NCBI GenBank assembly: GCA_959347315.1
Contig: OY365817.1
Span: forward strand, 4,296,643-4,360,642
Origin: Bimastos eiseni
Lineage: Eukaryota > Annelida > Clitellata > Crassiclitellata > Lumbricidae
Direction: 5' to 3'
Length of the DNA stretch: 64,000 nt
In this document: positions 11,820 through 22,682 of the stretch, piece after piece
Numbering within the stretch: position 1 is the stretch's first letter
How the letters are laid out: every line of letters starts with the position of its first letter
Notes under the pieces: generated by a model
Databases searched by the model: none
What the model was told of the DNA's origin: nothing
What the model saw: only the letters and a program-made list of their open reading frames with translations
Position numbers and translations under genes: made by a program

Positions 11820-12205
11820 GCTACTATTATTGTGAAGATACTGTGAGATTATAAATTGCTCAACTGGTCAATAGACTGTGAGATGCTTTTAAGAGAATAA
11901 CAAGTCGAAGTTCAAACATGGGTTTTCGGGACCCTCTTTTATCTGGTAGATGGCGCAATCATTCCATTTCATAAAGAGATCTTTGATTAAATATCATTGA
12001 TCATGTAAACTTGCCGGAGTGGAGCTAGTCAAGAAGTGCTTAAACGATATTTAACTTTTAGGATTTTTGTCATTTGTTTTAATAAATTTTTAAGTATTTC
12101 CGTATAAATTTGATACACTGCATTGCCAAGCACACCCGAAATGTGTGGAAAATTTCAGCTCTGTAGGTCGACGGGAACATATATACCTGAAAAAGAGTTC
12201 AATGA
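11820..12205. other. Unique sequence, no gene seen
   Basis: AT-rich, without open frames of note. No recognised repeat. Confidence 0.45.
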
Positions 12206-12211
12206 ATCCGC

Positions 12212-13262
12212 GATAGTCCGTAGGTTCGATAATCCGAAGGTTCGATAATCCGAAGGTTCAATAGTCCGAAGGTTCAATAATCCGAAGGTTCGATAGTCCG
12301 TAGGTTCGATAGTCCGAAGGTTCGATAGTCCGTAGGTTCGAATATCCGAAGGTTCGCTAATCCGTAGGTTCGATAGTCCGAAGGTTCAATAATCCGAAGG
12401 TTCGATAATCCGAAGGTTCGATAGTCCGAAGGTTTGATAGTCCGTAGGTTCGATAATTCGAAGGTTCGATAGTCCGAAGGTTCGATAATCCGTAAGTTCG
12501 ATAATCCGAAGGTTCGATAGTCCGTAGGTTCGATAGTTCGTAGGTTCGAATATCCGAAGAATCGATAATCCGAAGGTTCGATAGTCCGAAGGTTCAATAA
12601 TCCGAAGGTTCGATAGTCCGAAGGTTCGAATATCCGAAGATTCGATAATCCGAAGGTTCGATAGTCCGTAGGTTCGATAATTCGAAGGTTCGATAGTCCG
12701 AAGGTTCGATAATTCCAAGGTTCGATAGTCCGTAGGTTCGAATATCCGAAGATTCGATAACCCGAAGGTTCGATAGTCCGTAGGTTCGAATATCCGAAGG
12801 ATCGATAATCCGTAGGTTCGATAGTCCGAAGGTTCGATAATCCGAAGGTTCGATAATCCGAAGGTTCGATAGTCCGTAGGTTCGAATATCCGAAGGATCG
12901 ATAATCCGAAGGTTCGATAGTCCGAAGGTTTGATAGTCCGTAGGTTCGATAATTCGAAGGTTCGATAGTCCGAAGGTTCGATAATCCGTAAGTTCGATAA
13001 TCCAAAGGTTCGATAGTCCGTAGGTTCGAATATCCGAAGATTCGATAATCCGAAGGTTCGATAGTCCCTAGATTCGAATATCCGAAGGTTCGATAATCCG
13101 TAGGTTCGATAGTCCGAAGGTTCAATAATCCGAAGGTTCGATAGTCCGAAGGTTCGATAGTCCGAAGGTTCGAATATCCGAAGGTTCGATAATCCGAAGG
13201 TTCGATAGTCCGAAGGTTCGATAATCCGTAGGTTCGATAGTCCGAAGGTTCTATAGTCCGAA
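12212..13262. repeat. 16-bp minisatellite, about 65 copies
   Basis: Unit GATAGTCCGAAGGTTC with frequent G/A (AGTCC/AATCC), A/T and C/T changes. Because 16 is not a multiple of 3, each reading frame cycles through all phases of the unit. The unit happens to lack stops in two minus frames, giving a 283-codon frame with a NLRTIEPSDYRTFGLS period. That frame is an artefact. Confidence 0.95.
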
Positions 13263-13292
13263 AATCTTCAGACTAGAGCATTTTCTTCGCAT

Positions 13293-13345
13293 TATCGAAC
13301 CTTGAGACTAGCTAACCTTCGGACTATCGAACCTTCGGACTATAT
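13293..13345. repeat. Inverted copies of the 16-bp unit
   Basis: Three units in the opposite orientation (GAACCTTCGGACTATC) just beyond the array, after about 30 unrelated bases. Confidence 0.85.
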
Positions 13346-13744
13346 CGATACAGAACCGATAATAGTCATAATACACTGTCTCAGTGGACGATATAATTGC
13401 AGATATAATATAAGGGAAATTCATAGGAATTATGAATGCGTGGCATTGCACGTGCTATCAAATATTTCAAGTGTATACTCGCAGTGATTCAAACACGTAT
13501 TCAACCACATAATATCTTCTGCCCACTAATAATCCCATTACGAAAATAATCTTATACTCCAAATCCCTGACTTTCAATATATATTTCCTCTTCACCTGGT
13601 GTACACGCATGGCTGCCATCTGCAGCCATGCATGGCTATTATCCGCGACTCTGATTCCCGTTCCGGTGTAATCTTGCGCGCGACACTAATTTCATTAATA
13701 ACAATAAAAATGCAATAAATAAATAATCATTGCATTATCTTTAC

Positions 13745-14335
13745 AGATTTGTTTAAAGCGTCTCTCCCACTACAGACAACCTAATCAGAGGTCCTTCTAT
13801 AATGCGAAAAAGCCCCTCAGGAAAAGAAAAGTCTTAAGAGTGTGCGTATAGAAACGGAGGCACCCCATGCATATTCGTTCCAAGGCAAGGGACAATGCAA
13901 TATAGACGCACAACCGTGGTATTTGGCAGAAACAGTTCGAGTTGGAGCAACCAATGAAAGGCATGCAGAAAGAGGATTGTGGAGGATAAAGTAACACAGA
14001 CCTAAGAAAAGCGATCCGGAACTTCCTGAAAATAGAGAAAATAACTTTAAATCGATGCGGACGATGAGCGGAAGCCAACGTATAAATGCTCGGCCACGAA
14101 GGTCGAGACATGTATTTAGAATCGATTGAAGAGGTGACTGCAGGCGACATTTCAGGAGATCGAGTTGCAATGATCTCTCTCTCTCTCTCTCTCTCTCTCT
14201 TTGTGTGTGTGCGTGTGTGCGTGTGTGTGTGTGTGCGTGCGTGTGTGTGTGTGTGCAAACAGCAGCATGAATCACAGAGGATGAAGCGGAAGAGGACTGT
14301 AGCTCGAAAACGTCGTCGCAAATGATAGAAACTAT
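13745..14335 (-). pseudogene. CR1-like LINE 3' portion (family A)
   Basis: The minus strand reads HLRRRFRA, then WLPLIVRIDLKLFSLF (LHWLP-type motif), and ends with CCTCTGATTAGGTTGTCTG, matching the family A 3' end. A (CT)n(GT)n microsatellite at 14168-14255 interrupts it. No catalytic motif is retained. Confidence 0.7.
14168..14255. repeat. (CT)n(GT)n compound microsatellite
   Basis: TCTCTCTCT run followed by GTGTGTGCGTGTG, inside the LINE remnant. Confidence 0.95.
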
Positions 14336-14339
14336 GATA

Positions 14340-15060
14340 GACGGAGAGAGGTTAGAAATGTCTGTACGTTGCGTTGTACGTTATTAAATTCAGATCATTC
14401 CCTACAGAGCCATGCTAACATGACAGAGAGTTGGATAATTGTTGGTGTCTGGTTAGACTGCGGGATTTTGGTCCGTAGTTTGGAATTAATGATTGCTATA
14501 TTTGGTAATGATTATTTCATTGGGTGATATATCTTAGAAACTCAGAGACTCGTTATTGAACGAATTCATTGTAGGCAACTTCTATAGCGCTAAATTAATA
14601 AAGAGACAACAGTTCCAGTAACCAAAGGCGATTAGAGATAGACAGAGTGGCAGACAGACATAGAAAAAGACGCTAACAGACGATAGAGATATAAAGCCAG
14701 GTATACGAGACACACACAGAGTGACATAGAAAGACAGAGACAGTGAAGGAGACACAACTAGTGCTATCAATTGAACAAAATATCTTCATTATTAATTTCC
14801 AGAACGTTCGTTCTAAGAAGTTTTTAAATCTCGTCCAAAACAGACTTTGATGTTATAACATCCTCTGCCATGGCAGTAATCGTAGTCAGAATCTTGCAAT
14901 TGAGAAATCACTTCATGAATCTAACGTGGGGCACCAGCTTATTCACTACCGCTACTCTAGTCCGCTTGTCCCTCTGATCCAACCTCCACGCTGACTCCAC
15001 AGTCGCTCTTTAATTCCAGCGGACACACTTATCCATTATTTTCCCATTGCTTCCATATTC
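14340..15060. other. Intergenic sequence before FoxG, no gene seen
   Basis: Contains an ACAGA-rich stretch at 14635-14750. GGCACCAGCTTATTCAC near 14930 also occurs in LINE 3' ends at 26938 and 59942. Confidence 0.4.
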
Positions 15061-15086
15061 GCATTCAGATCCATCGTTATTGGCCC

Positions 15087-15245
15087 GGCGCATGCGCAGG
15101 CGTCGGTGTGCCAACGGCGGCCTGTCCTGCTGATTGGCAGCTGTCAATCAGATGCATGGCGGCGGAGGACCGCCCCATCGCCAATGAACTGGCGTCAAGA
15201 ATTGCGCTGTGATTGGCGCCAATCTATAAAGTGCATCTCATCAAC
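15087..15245 (+). promoter_or_regulatory. FoxG core promoter: NRF-1-like site, CCAAT boxes, TATA box
   Basis: GGCGCATGCGCA at 15087-15098 matches the NRF-1 palindrome except at its first base. Inverted CCAAT boxes (ATTGG) lie near 15133 and a direct CCAAT is at 15181. A perfect 14-bp palindrome GATTGGCGCCAATC (15211-15224) holds two opposed CCAAT boxes and abuts TATAAAG (15225-15231). The start of transcription would then fall near 15255, about 300 bases before the FoxG ATG. The motifs are seen; their use is inferred. Confidence 0.6.
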
Positions 15246-15555
15246 AGTGGATGATCGGATGAACGGAACGAGCTAAAGAGTCGACGACGACAACGACTCA
15301 ATCGGACGATTTGCATCGGTCGAATTCTGTTTCTTGTTCTCGTCGTTTCTAAGGTAACAGAAGCAGCGGAGGCTGAAGACATTGGATACTAGGCATCACC
15401 AGCAGAAGCAGGAGGATCATTTTGAGGATCTATCCGAAAAGAGACAGATACAGAGATACAAAGAGAAAGAGAGACAGACAGACAGACAGACAGATAGACA
15501 GATAGACATATACAGAGAGAGAGAGAGAGAGACAGAGAGACAGAGCGTGTGTCAG
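15240..15555 (+). other. Probable FoxG 5' untranslated region
   Basis: Lies between the inferred start of transcription and the chosen ATG. It carries a (GACA)n/(GAGA)n microsatellite at about 15470-15545 and short upstream ATGs near 15251-15262. The boundary is inferred from the TATA position only. Confidence 0.45.
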
Positions 15556-16147
15556 ATGCTGTCACCATCTGAGTCGACGGCGTCTGCCATTAAGTGGCAT
15601 CCGTTCAGCATTCGAAACGTCCTTCGGGATCAACTGAGAGAAGAAGAAGGAGGAGGAGAAGACGAAGGAGGAGAATTTGACGATTCTTCGTTGTTCCACC
15701 GTTGTTCTGATCGTAATCCACTCGTTCCAACTTCTCCTCTTCATTCCTCCTCCGCTTCCTCTTCCTATTCTGGCACTGGCTGCGTCGTTCACCCTCCTCC
15801 CTCCTCCGCTGAATCGTCATCGCTAACAAGAGACCCCCCTTCGTCGTCGTCGTCCTCCTCCTCCCTCAAACGATTCTATAATTCATCCTCATCTCTGCCT
15901 GGATACATCGTTCGATCGGCAGCAATCGATGATTTCAACTCTGACGCTGGCGATGCGAACAGTTCAGGCGCAGATCCAGAAGTAGACATCGAAAACCTAG
16001 ATCCACTTGAATTAACAGACGAAGACGATGATGACGAAGACGAGGAAGAGGGAGAGGAGGAGGAGGAGAGGTCAGGGGTCATTGGCAGAAGACACGCGGT
16101 CACCTGTCAGACGAATGAAGCCATGCGTAACGATGCTACGCAATCAG
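15556..16147 (+). CDS. FoxG: FoxG coding exon 1 (N-terminal repressor motif, acidic region)
   Basis: Residues 1-197 plus one base. I chose ATG 15556 because the open frame upstream (15382-15555) has no ATG and is mostly GACA/GAGA microsatellite, which reads as 5' UTR. The eh1-like FSIRNVL sits 16 residues after this start, close to the N-terminus as in other FoxG proteins. A run of Asp and Glu (residues 154-172) follows a Ser-rich linker. The exon ends at a strong donor, CAG|GTGAGT. It is the N-terminal part of a transcription factor and has no DNA-binding domain of its own. Confidence 0.85.
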
Positions 16148-16633
16148 GTGAGTCGGAGATAAAGAACATAATATATTATACTCATTAGCGGACCATTGAA
16201 AAGCATCGCATTCTTAATTCCTTAATTCTGCCTCTTGTTAAAATCACCGTCAGATTAATTATTCATCAGCAATAAACATAAGAATCCTAATTGCTATGTT
16301 ACGTCTAGATAAATTTTGTCGTCTATACACAAGCGCGCGCGCGTGTGTGTGTGGTGTGTTAGGCAAAAAGGAGCCACATAAAGTATCGTCATCATCGTCA
16401 TCATCGTCATCAAAGTCAGCAGTAGAATTGTTGTTTTGAGGACACACAAACACAGCGAAAGTAAATTTGCCAATTTATTTCACTCCATTTTCCCCTTAAT
16501 TCTACCATGTTCTAATTTTCCTTCCTCCACCTCCCTTCTTATGTAATACCAGTTAATTCCGCTCCGTTCTACTTTGCAGAGCACCTAAATGTTTTAAGTC
16601 ATTATAAACGTGTGGCCTGTGTGTATACATCAG

Positions 16634-16659
16634 TGATGATGATGATGATGATGATGATA

Positions 16660-16724
<65 letters not shown>

Positions 16725-16780
16725 AACGATGATGATGATGATGATGATGATAATGATAATGATGATGATGATATAAATCA
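16634..16780. repeat. (GAT)n trinucleotide array in FoxG intron
   Basis: About 45 GAT units with a few AAT/AAC changes. Confidence 0.97.
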
Positions 16781-18476
16781 AGCATTTATCCGTCAGCCAA
16801 CCGAGAAGAATGTGCAAAGCGTGTATACTACCACTATAATGGCATTGACGATTATTTGATTGCACATATATATATGACCTGAAAATGGTCTTGAGACCTC
16901 GATAAGTATGGGTGCACCCGATCAGCAGTATAGGCTTGCATACCATATGATAAAGGACATCCATATGTATACAGTTTCAATGGTCCACTGGTCCTGCATA
17001 CAAATAATAAAAAACTTCTTTACTAATGACACAAAATCACGTCAGCCGATTCATAAATAATGAAGTAATGACATTTTTCAATACTCTGCAGCACAGTAGC
17101 AAAGACGATGGTCATTATTTGATCAAATTCTCTTACATCCAGAGAATATAAAACAGTCCGACTCAAAATAGCACAAGGAAAAGTCATATTAAGTCTCTCT
17201 GTAACAGAATACAGACATGGGAAGTTATATATAGACGAGGCTAAGAAGGCACAATATAAGACCTTCCGGGCTTAGTATACGGAGCGCAATACCAAATTGA
17301 AAGGGCATTATCTAGGGAGATGTCTAATGGGTACAATAGATATATGAATGGCGCTATGAGTTACGGTTCCATCGCCACATTATATCTATCAGAGAAGCGC
17401 CGAGTCTTGCTATAGTAAAGAGTATATATTGTAGGCCAAAAATGTATACCCTACGATTATTTTTTAATATTTCGACCAAAAGTAAAAAATAATAAACGAA
17501 ATTTTACATGCTCAAAACCAATTCATATTTGCATATAAACGCCAAAATTCACTAAAATATTTCAAACGGAACAAAAATCATATCACTTTTAATGAGTGCA
17601 ACCACCGATTTTTGATGGTCAATAAACATTAAACGCCGCAAAAGTTATAAAAAGCAAATTCATAAAGTCACATTTTAAGTAGTTGTAATAAAACACACTT
17701 CATACTTTATTTTTATTGAGAAAAGAAACTGGAAATTATCGCATATTGAAGTCACTTTGACGTCATCTAGCAATCAGTCGACTAAATTGGTGAATAAAAA
17801 TGCTGTGCTATTAATCATTTTTATGATATGATTTATAACAAAATAAACACGAGTGAGGTGTCCATGACAGACAAAATACTTATACAGACATTTCCTGAAT
17901 CATGAGCATGATCTTGGAGCCAATTCTGTAATCAATGCTCACTATGAAATCACTGGAGCTGAGCATTTATAAAAATATGCGAACGCCTTGATGGGGGTGG
18001 GCTGTGGAACGTCTTAAGGTACAGCGGAAGGCAGAAATCTATCCGCACCCGAACAAATATCGAGCATTTTGACGAACTTATTTGTTTACAGAAATCATCT
18101 CAGTACTCGACGAATTTCTGTGGAGATGAACATTGTCTGTTAGAAGAATTCCCAAAGAAGATCTGAACCTCGTCGCTTTTCGACGTGTCCCTGGCAAATT
18201 ATCACCGGTACAATGTCCCAAGCAGGTCATCAAAAGTTGCCAAAAAGACTCAGAATATGTGTGGCTATTAGTGGTGGACAAATTGTACACAGGATGTAAA
18301 AAAATGTGATGTTTGTTTTATATCAATTACTTGAGATGTGACCTTATAAAATCGGTTTTGTAACTTTTTACCGCGTTGAATGTTTTTTCCATCAAAAACC
18401 ATGGTTGCACTCATTAAAAGTGGCATAACTTTTGCTGTATTTGAAATATTTAAGTAAATTTTGGTAGTTATATGTA

Positions 18477-19658
18477 GGGGAGACTGGGACGGTTTTAATA
18501 ATTCATACATTTCGATGTTTTATGACCGAACTTGATCTCCAATAACGGTTGACAATATATCATTGCAATCCTTCCAAAATGCGCTATAACTTTGGAACGT
18601 TCCAGATGTGTAGGCCTAACTCTATTAATTATGAAAACATTTTGTATTAAAATTTGTTTTTAGTGTTATAACTTGCCCCGGCTTGGGCCTGCATGGTTGC
18701 AACAAGACATGGGGCAAATTATAACAATGATTTCAACATTTCAACTAATTATTAATCAATGTTAAATTTTCGTACCTTTATATCGGCGAAATCTTTAATT
18801 AAAACAAATGGGCTAAACAACTATGAAATAAAACAGATCACAAAGATATTTCGACGTCCTGAATTACACGACAGCGAAAAATTATGGTGTTTTGGCTTTA
18901 ATACTGTAGATGATGTTGTCTGAAGCGGTTTATCAGTAAAGAAAACTGACAAAGGTTGATGATGATGATCATCAGAAGAATCAATTAAAACAGCAATTAA
19001 ATAACATTTAAGGCAGGATATACAAGTCATACAAAAGTATTTAAACCATTGAGAATGACGCTGAGGAAAATGTTGCAACTAGCCCGGCCATGTACCTAAG
19101 ATTATTAAATAAAATGCTAAAGCACTATTATAGCTAACAAGATTTTGCGTTCGATGACGTAATCTTAAAGAAACAGGCTTTGAAATGACCTACTTTAAGA
19201 ATATCGTGAGCCTTAAACGTACAATGAGAAAAAGTAAACCATCGAGAATTGCGCTGGGGCTGGTTGTGTTGGGAAAATGTTACCACTAGCCCCGGCCATG
19301 TACCCAAGATGATTAAATAAAATGCTAAAGCACTATTATGGCTAACGAGATTTTGCGTTCGATCACGTAATCTTAAAAAAACAAGCTTCGAAATGATCCA
19401 CTTTAAGTAAGAATATCGTGTGCCTTAAGCGTACCATGAGAGAAAATAATGCGTGCGAAAAAGTTGCTTGTAGTGTCGAAAATCACAATTTATGAATAAA
19501 AATTCTTAAGTTGAAGTTTAAGCGAGGATAAAAGGAAAATAGATAGGAAACGATAGGACGCGCGTTTTCATCTGTATACGCTGGTTCCCCGATTTACCGT
19601 TTCCGGGATTTATGCGCTGTTACAACCTGCTTCTGTTACAACCAGCCTCAGTCTCCCC
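18477..19658. mobile_element. 1.18-kb DNA element with GGGGAGACTG ends
   Basis: Terminal inverted repeats begin GGGGAGACTGGGACGGTT and, inverted, GGGGAGACTGAGGCTGGTT. It interrupts the right arm of the older mariner-type element: the arm resumes at 19659. The flanks TA and TC allow a 2-bp target duplication with one mutation. Superfamily not assigned; no transposase frame seen. Confidence 0.65.
19043..19449. repeat. About 193-bp tandem duplication
   Basis: The segment from 19043 recurs from 19236 (shared AAATAAAATGCTAAAGCACT, GATTTTGCGTTCGAT) with several substitutions and short indels. It lies inside the GGGGAGACTG element. Confidence 0.85.
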
Positions 19659-20557
19659 TCAATATGAAGCAGCTTTGCGCCTGTAAAAATTTCATTTATT
19701 AATTCCTACTACTGGCCGAAATATTGGCAAGAAGACTTTGGGGTTTACTTTTTAATGGCCCACCCTGTGGGTATACGTGATGCGACGCTGTTTCATTTTT
19801 ATAAATCAATTGATTTCAAAATGTTAATTCTGAACTGCTCAAAGTAGGCCTATCTGATTGGTTTCGATCCAAAAAAATTTAATTTTAAAGTATTGTAATA
19901 TTCTGCTAACAATAAATTATAATGTCAGCCTTTAAACGAGACAAACTATATATAGAGAGAGCGGTGAATCACACTTGTAGCGAAACGTCGTGAGATCCAC
20001 ATATACATATATACCAAGACCACCGTCAACACAATCCTTTCTTCTCCTTTGTTTTAGTTCTCGGATTTCATGAATAAACTTTCATATGCCCCAATTATTC
20101 GTCTCCACTTAATATTCACTTTATATATGTGTCCCGTTTGTCAATGCCAAAACTCATCCCGTAGGCCTATTGTTGCAATATGCCACGATTGATTATATGA
20201 TATACATTATATGATTATATGATTGCGGGTATAAAGTGGAGTTATAGTCTCCAGCCTTTACTCTCTTTTCCCCACCTCTTGGATAAGATACTGATGCGCG
20301 ACAGGTTTCTTAGGTAGGCCATAGATAACGAGGTCATCAACCTTGGGAAAGGTGAATGTTCATTGTTCACTTAATCTTCCTTTGAATGATGTGTGGTTTT
20401 CAGTCAATTGTGTTACGATACCTCCTCTCAAAGCCACCTTGAGCAGTAGGTCCACTTTCACCGTTTCATCTCAAGTATGGTTGAGTGTTGCCTCAAGTGA
20501 CTTCTTTTGGGCGTGGACAATGTTTTTGCCAGGCGTTATGATTATAATTATTATTAA

Positions 20558-20770
20558 CTAGCTGGGGTACCCGGCGTTGCCCGGGTTCAGACAGGTTTTT
20601 TGCCCTGGAGAGTAGAAAGACGGCGGCCGCGAGATTCACCAATTTCTCTACTTCGTGTCCCAGGTGTTCCCCGAACGAACGGCGAAGGTTTCGAGTGAAT
20701 AGATGTAAGAGTGTGCAAATACATAAACGGACAGACAGACACACGCACAGAATCTAGATATACATATATC
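20558..20770 (-). mobile_element. Short Helitron-like element with 3' hairpin and CTAG end
   Basis: On the minus strand the 3' end is the hairpin CCCGGGCAACGCCGGG, ten bases before CTAG, followed by T. This is the Helitron 3' signature (hairpin, CTRR, insertion before T). The body CGTTCGGGGAACACCTGGG and GTGTCTGTCTGTCC recurs at 35164-35360. Too short to encode Rep/helicase, so non-autonomous. Confidence 0.65.
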
Positions 20771-20779
20771 TTCAACTTT

Positions 20780-21222
20780 CCATCCTTTTCTTATTCTTTA
20801 GTAAGTTAGTGTTCATTATTACTCGCCGTCCTCCCTTCTTTATCTTCTGATTCATGGCATCATCTCTTCCCACCACTCCATTACGTTTCATTCACCTTTC
20901 CTCAATCCAACTCCACCTCCTCATCTCTAATCCCTCTGCTCTTTTGCCGTCTTCTATTATTTCTATTCACTCACCTTTTCCCAACTATCTCCCCTTCCTC
21001 CTATTTCTCACCCTATTCTAACCGCTTCCTTCTCCCACCCATCCTCCTTTTCACACTCCTCACCCTCTTTTCCACTCCATCATGCACTCATCGTCACACT
21101 TCTCCTTTCCCACACTCCATAATTCTTCCCTACGACTTCCTCCTCCTCCTCCTGTTTCTCCTCAACAATCCTGCGTTCCCTTTCCTAACCCTCATCATCA
21201 TCCTAACCCCTCTTCTTCCTGA
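20780..21222. other. Pyrimidine-rich stretch, no gene seen
   Basis: CTCC/TTCC-rich on the + strand, between two related Helitron-like pieces. It may be internal filler of one larger element. Confidence 0.4.
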
Positions 21223-21224
21223 AA

Positions 21225-21399
21225 CAGGTTTTTAGCCCTGGAGACATGGAAAATGGCGTGCGCGGGTTTCAGGAACCCCTCGGCTGCGTGTATCATTGTT
21301 TCCCGAGCCAACGGTGAAGGTTTCGAGTCACTAGCTATAAAACTGTGCAAATGCATCGCCGAACAAAGACACACAGAATTCTTCCTCTATTTATATAGT
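21225..21399 (-). mobile_element. Second Helitron-like piece
   Basis: Shares AAGGTTTCGAGT and TGTGCAAATGCAT with 20558-20770 in the same orientation, and has the 5'-type TATATAAATAG end (minus strand). It lacks the 3' hairpin. With 20558-20770 it could be one 0.84-kb element with an internal duplication. Confidence 0.5.
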
Positions 21400-21427
21400 T
21401 GAATGATAAATATTATTTTAAATTCTT

Positions 21428-21429
<2 letters not shown>

Positions 21430-21474
<45 letters not shown>

Positions 21475-21475
21475 T
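21430..21475. repeat. (ATT)n run
   Basis: About 15 uninterrupted ATT units in the FoxG intron. Confidence 0.97.
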
Positions 21476-22682
21476 GGTGATTTGCGTTGTACCAAGGAAG
21501 CTGGTGTGCAAGTATGGTTTAGACTTTAAAAGAACAAGGAGAGCCTGCAAAGGCTTCAGCTCATCAACGATTAATATAATTAAGAGCAAGCAGTGACATT
21601 TAAAGCCGTGTTGCTGTAAACATAACAATTTCATAACGGCTTTAAAGGCAATCTTTCAATTGGAGAATGTTGATTGATATTCAATATCGCAATAATATAT
21701 TCTTGTACTTTGCATAAAGACAAATATATGCGTGAAAAGGAATTCGTAGGATGATTTTTGGACTTAATCTATTTGAAAACGAATATCCACATTGTTTAGG
21801 GCAGTCACTGATTTCAGAAGTAATCACTTAATTGTCAATGTTAACTACGATTAATTGATTAAATTCTTTCAACTAGTTACTTTGAAAAACTAATAAAAAT
21901 TTAGTTCTTTCTTCAAAAATTTCGACTAGGGTAAGCAAATTGTTAATTGCAATTGACAACTGTTAATTTGATCTCCATCTTTCACTTAAAAGTTTTCCAC
22001 CAGCATTCACCAAAAGTGCAAAATGATTGATAAATCTGTAACCCAAACGTTTCACAATAGCATTGTTTGTCATATTTATCACTTCCTATAAATGACTACT
22101 TGACATCATGAGATAAGTAAATGATCGCTTAAATGCTAACGATTAATCATTGATTAAAATTGGGATCCTAAATATTATAAGAAGACTTGTTATAACTGAT
22201 CTATAAATAGCAACCAAATAAACAATAGCCACGACCTTTACCCTACAACATTAACAAAGAATAAAATACCGTCGTCAATTCGTGGACTTTGTAAGCGAGA
22301 ATCTAATGAAGACTCTGAACATTAAATTCATTGGTTTTTAACGGTTTCCATTTGAAAATAAGCAAAAGTGAATTTTCTGTTCATATTTTATGGTTGAAAA
22401 TAAATCGATCATTCATTCATTCATTTCTTCGGTGCATGGAGAGAGGAGGAGGTGGAGGAAGAGGTAAAATTGATGTAAAGTTGAAAGACTGCTAATTATA
22501 ATCACTGACGAACTAGCTCTAAATAACCAACGCCTACCTTCCAAACCCATGCAAACGAATGTTTGTGTACATTGATTGCAATGAATGTTTTTTATATATT
22601 GAGATGAATTCTTAATTGACCAAACAAACCATCGATCATCCGATATTTTATTTCGATTCCAATCATTTTTATTCATTCACAG

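Larger units (their letters stand above)
17431..19767. mobile_element. Old Tc1/mariner-type element with long inverted arms, split by another element
   Basis: Left arm 17431-17690 and right arm 18290-18476 plus 19659-19767 are inverted relatives (shared ACTTTTAATGAGTGCAACCA and TTTTTGATGG). The right end is CAGGGTGGGCCATTAAAA when inverted, resembling the 3700-4521 element. Between the arms, + strand 18105-18255 reads RRIPKEDLNLVAFRRVPG, like the second helix-turn-helix region of mariner transposases. No catalytic domain remains, and no clean TA duplication was found. Confidence 0.55.
16148..22682 (+). other. FoxG intron 1 (6.5 kb)
   Basis: A GT-AG intron in phase 1. It holds a TGATGA array (16634-16780), a mariner-type relic split by another DNA element (17431-19767), Helitron-like pieces (20558-20770 and 21225-21399), a pyrimidine-rich stretch (20780-21220) and an (ATT)n run (21430-21475). 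From 21500 to 22680 I see only AT-rich unique sequence and no conserved block I can name. Enhancers may be present but cannot be recognised by eye. Confidence 0.85.

Noticed and set aside
12274..13125. 283-codon minus-strand frame with a 16-residue period
   Set aside because: It is the read-through of a 16-bp minisatellite; several frames are open for the same reason.
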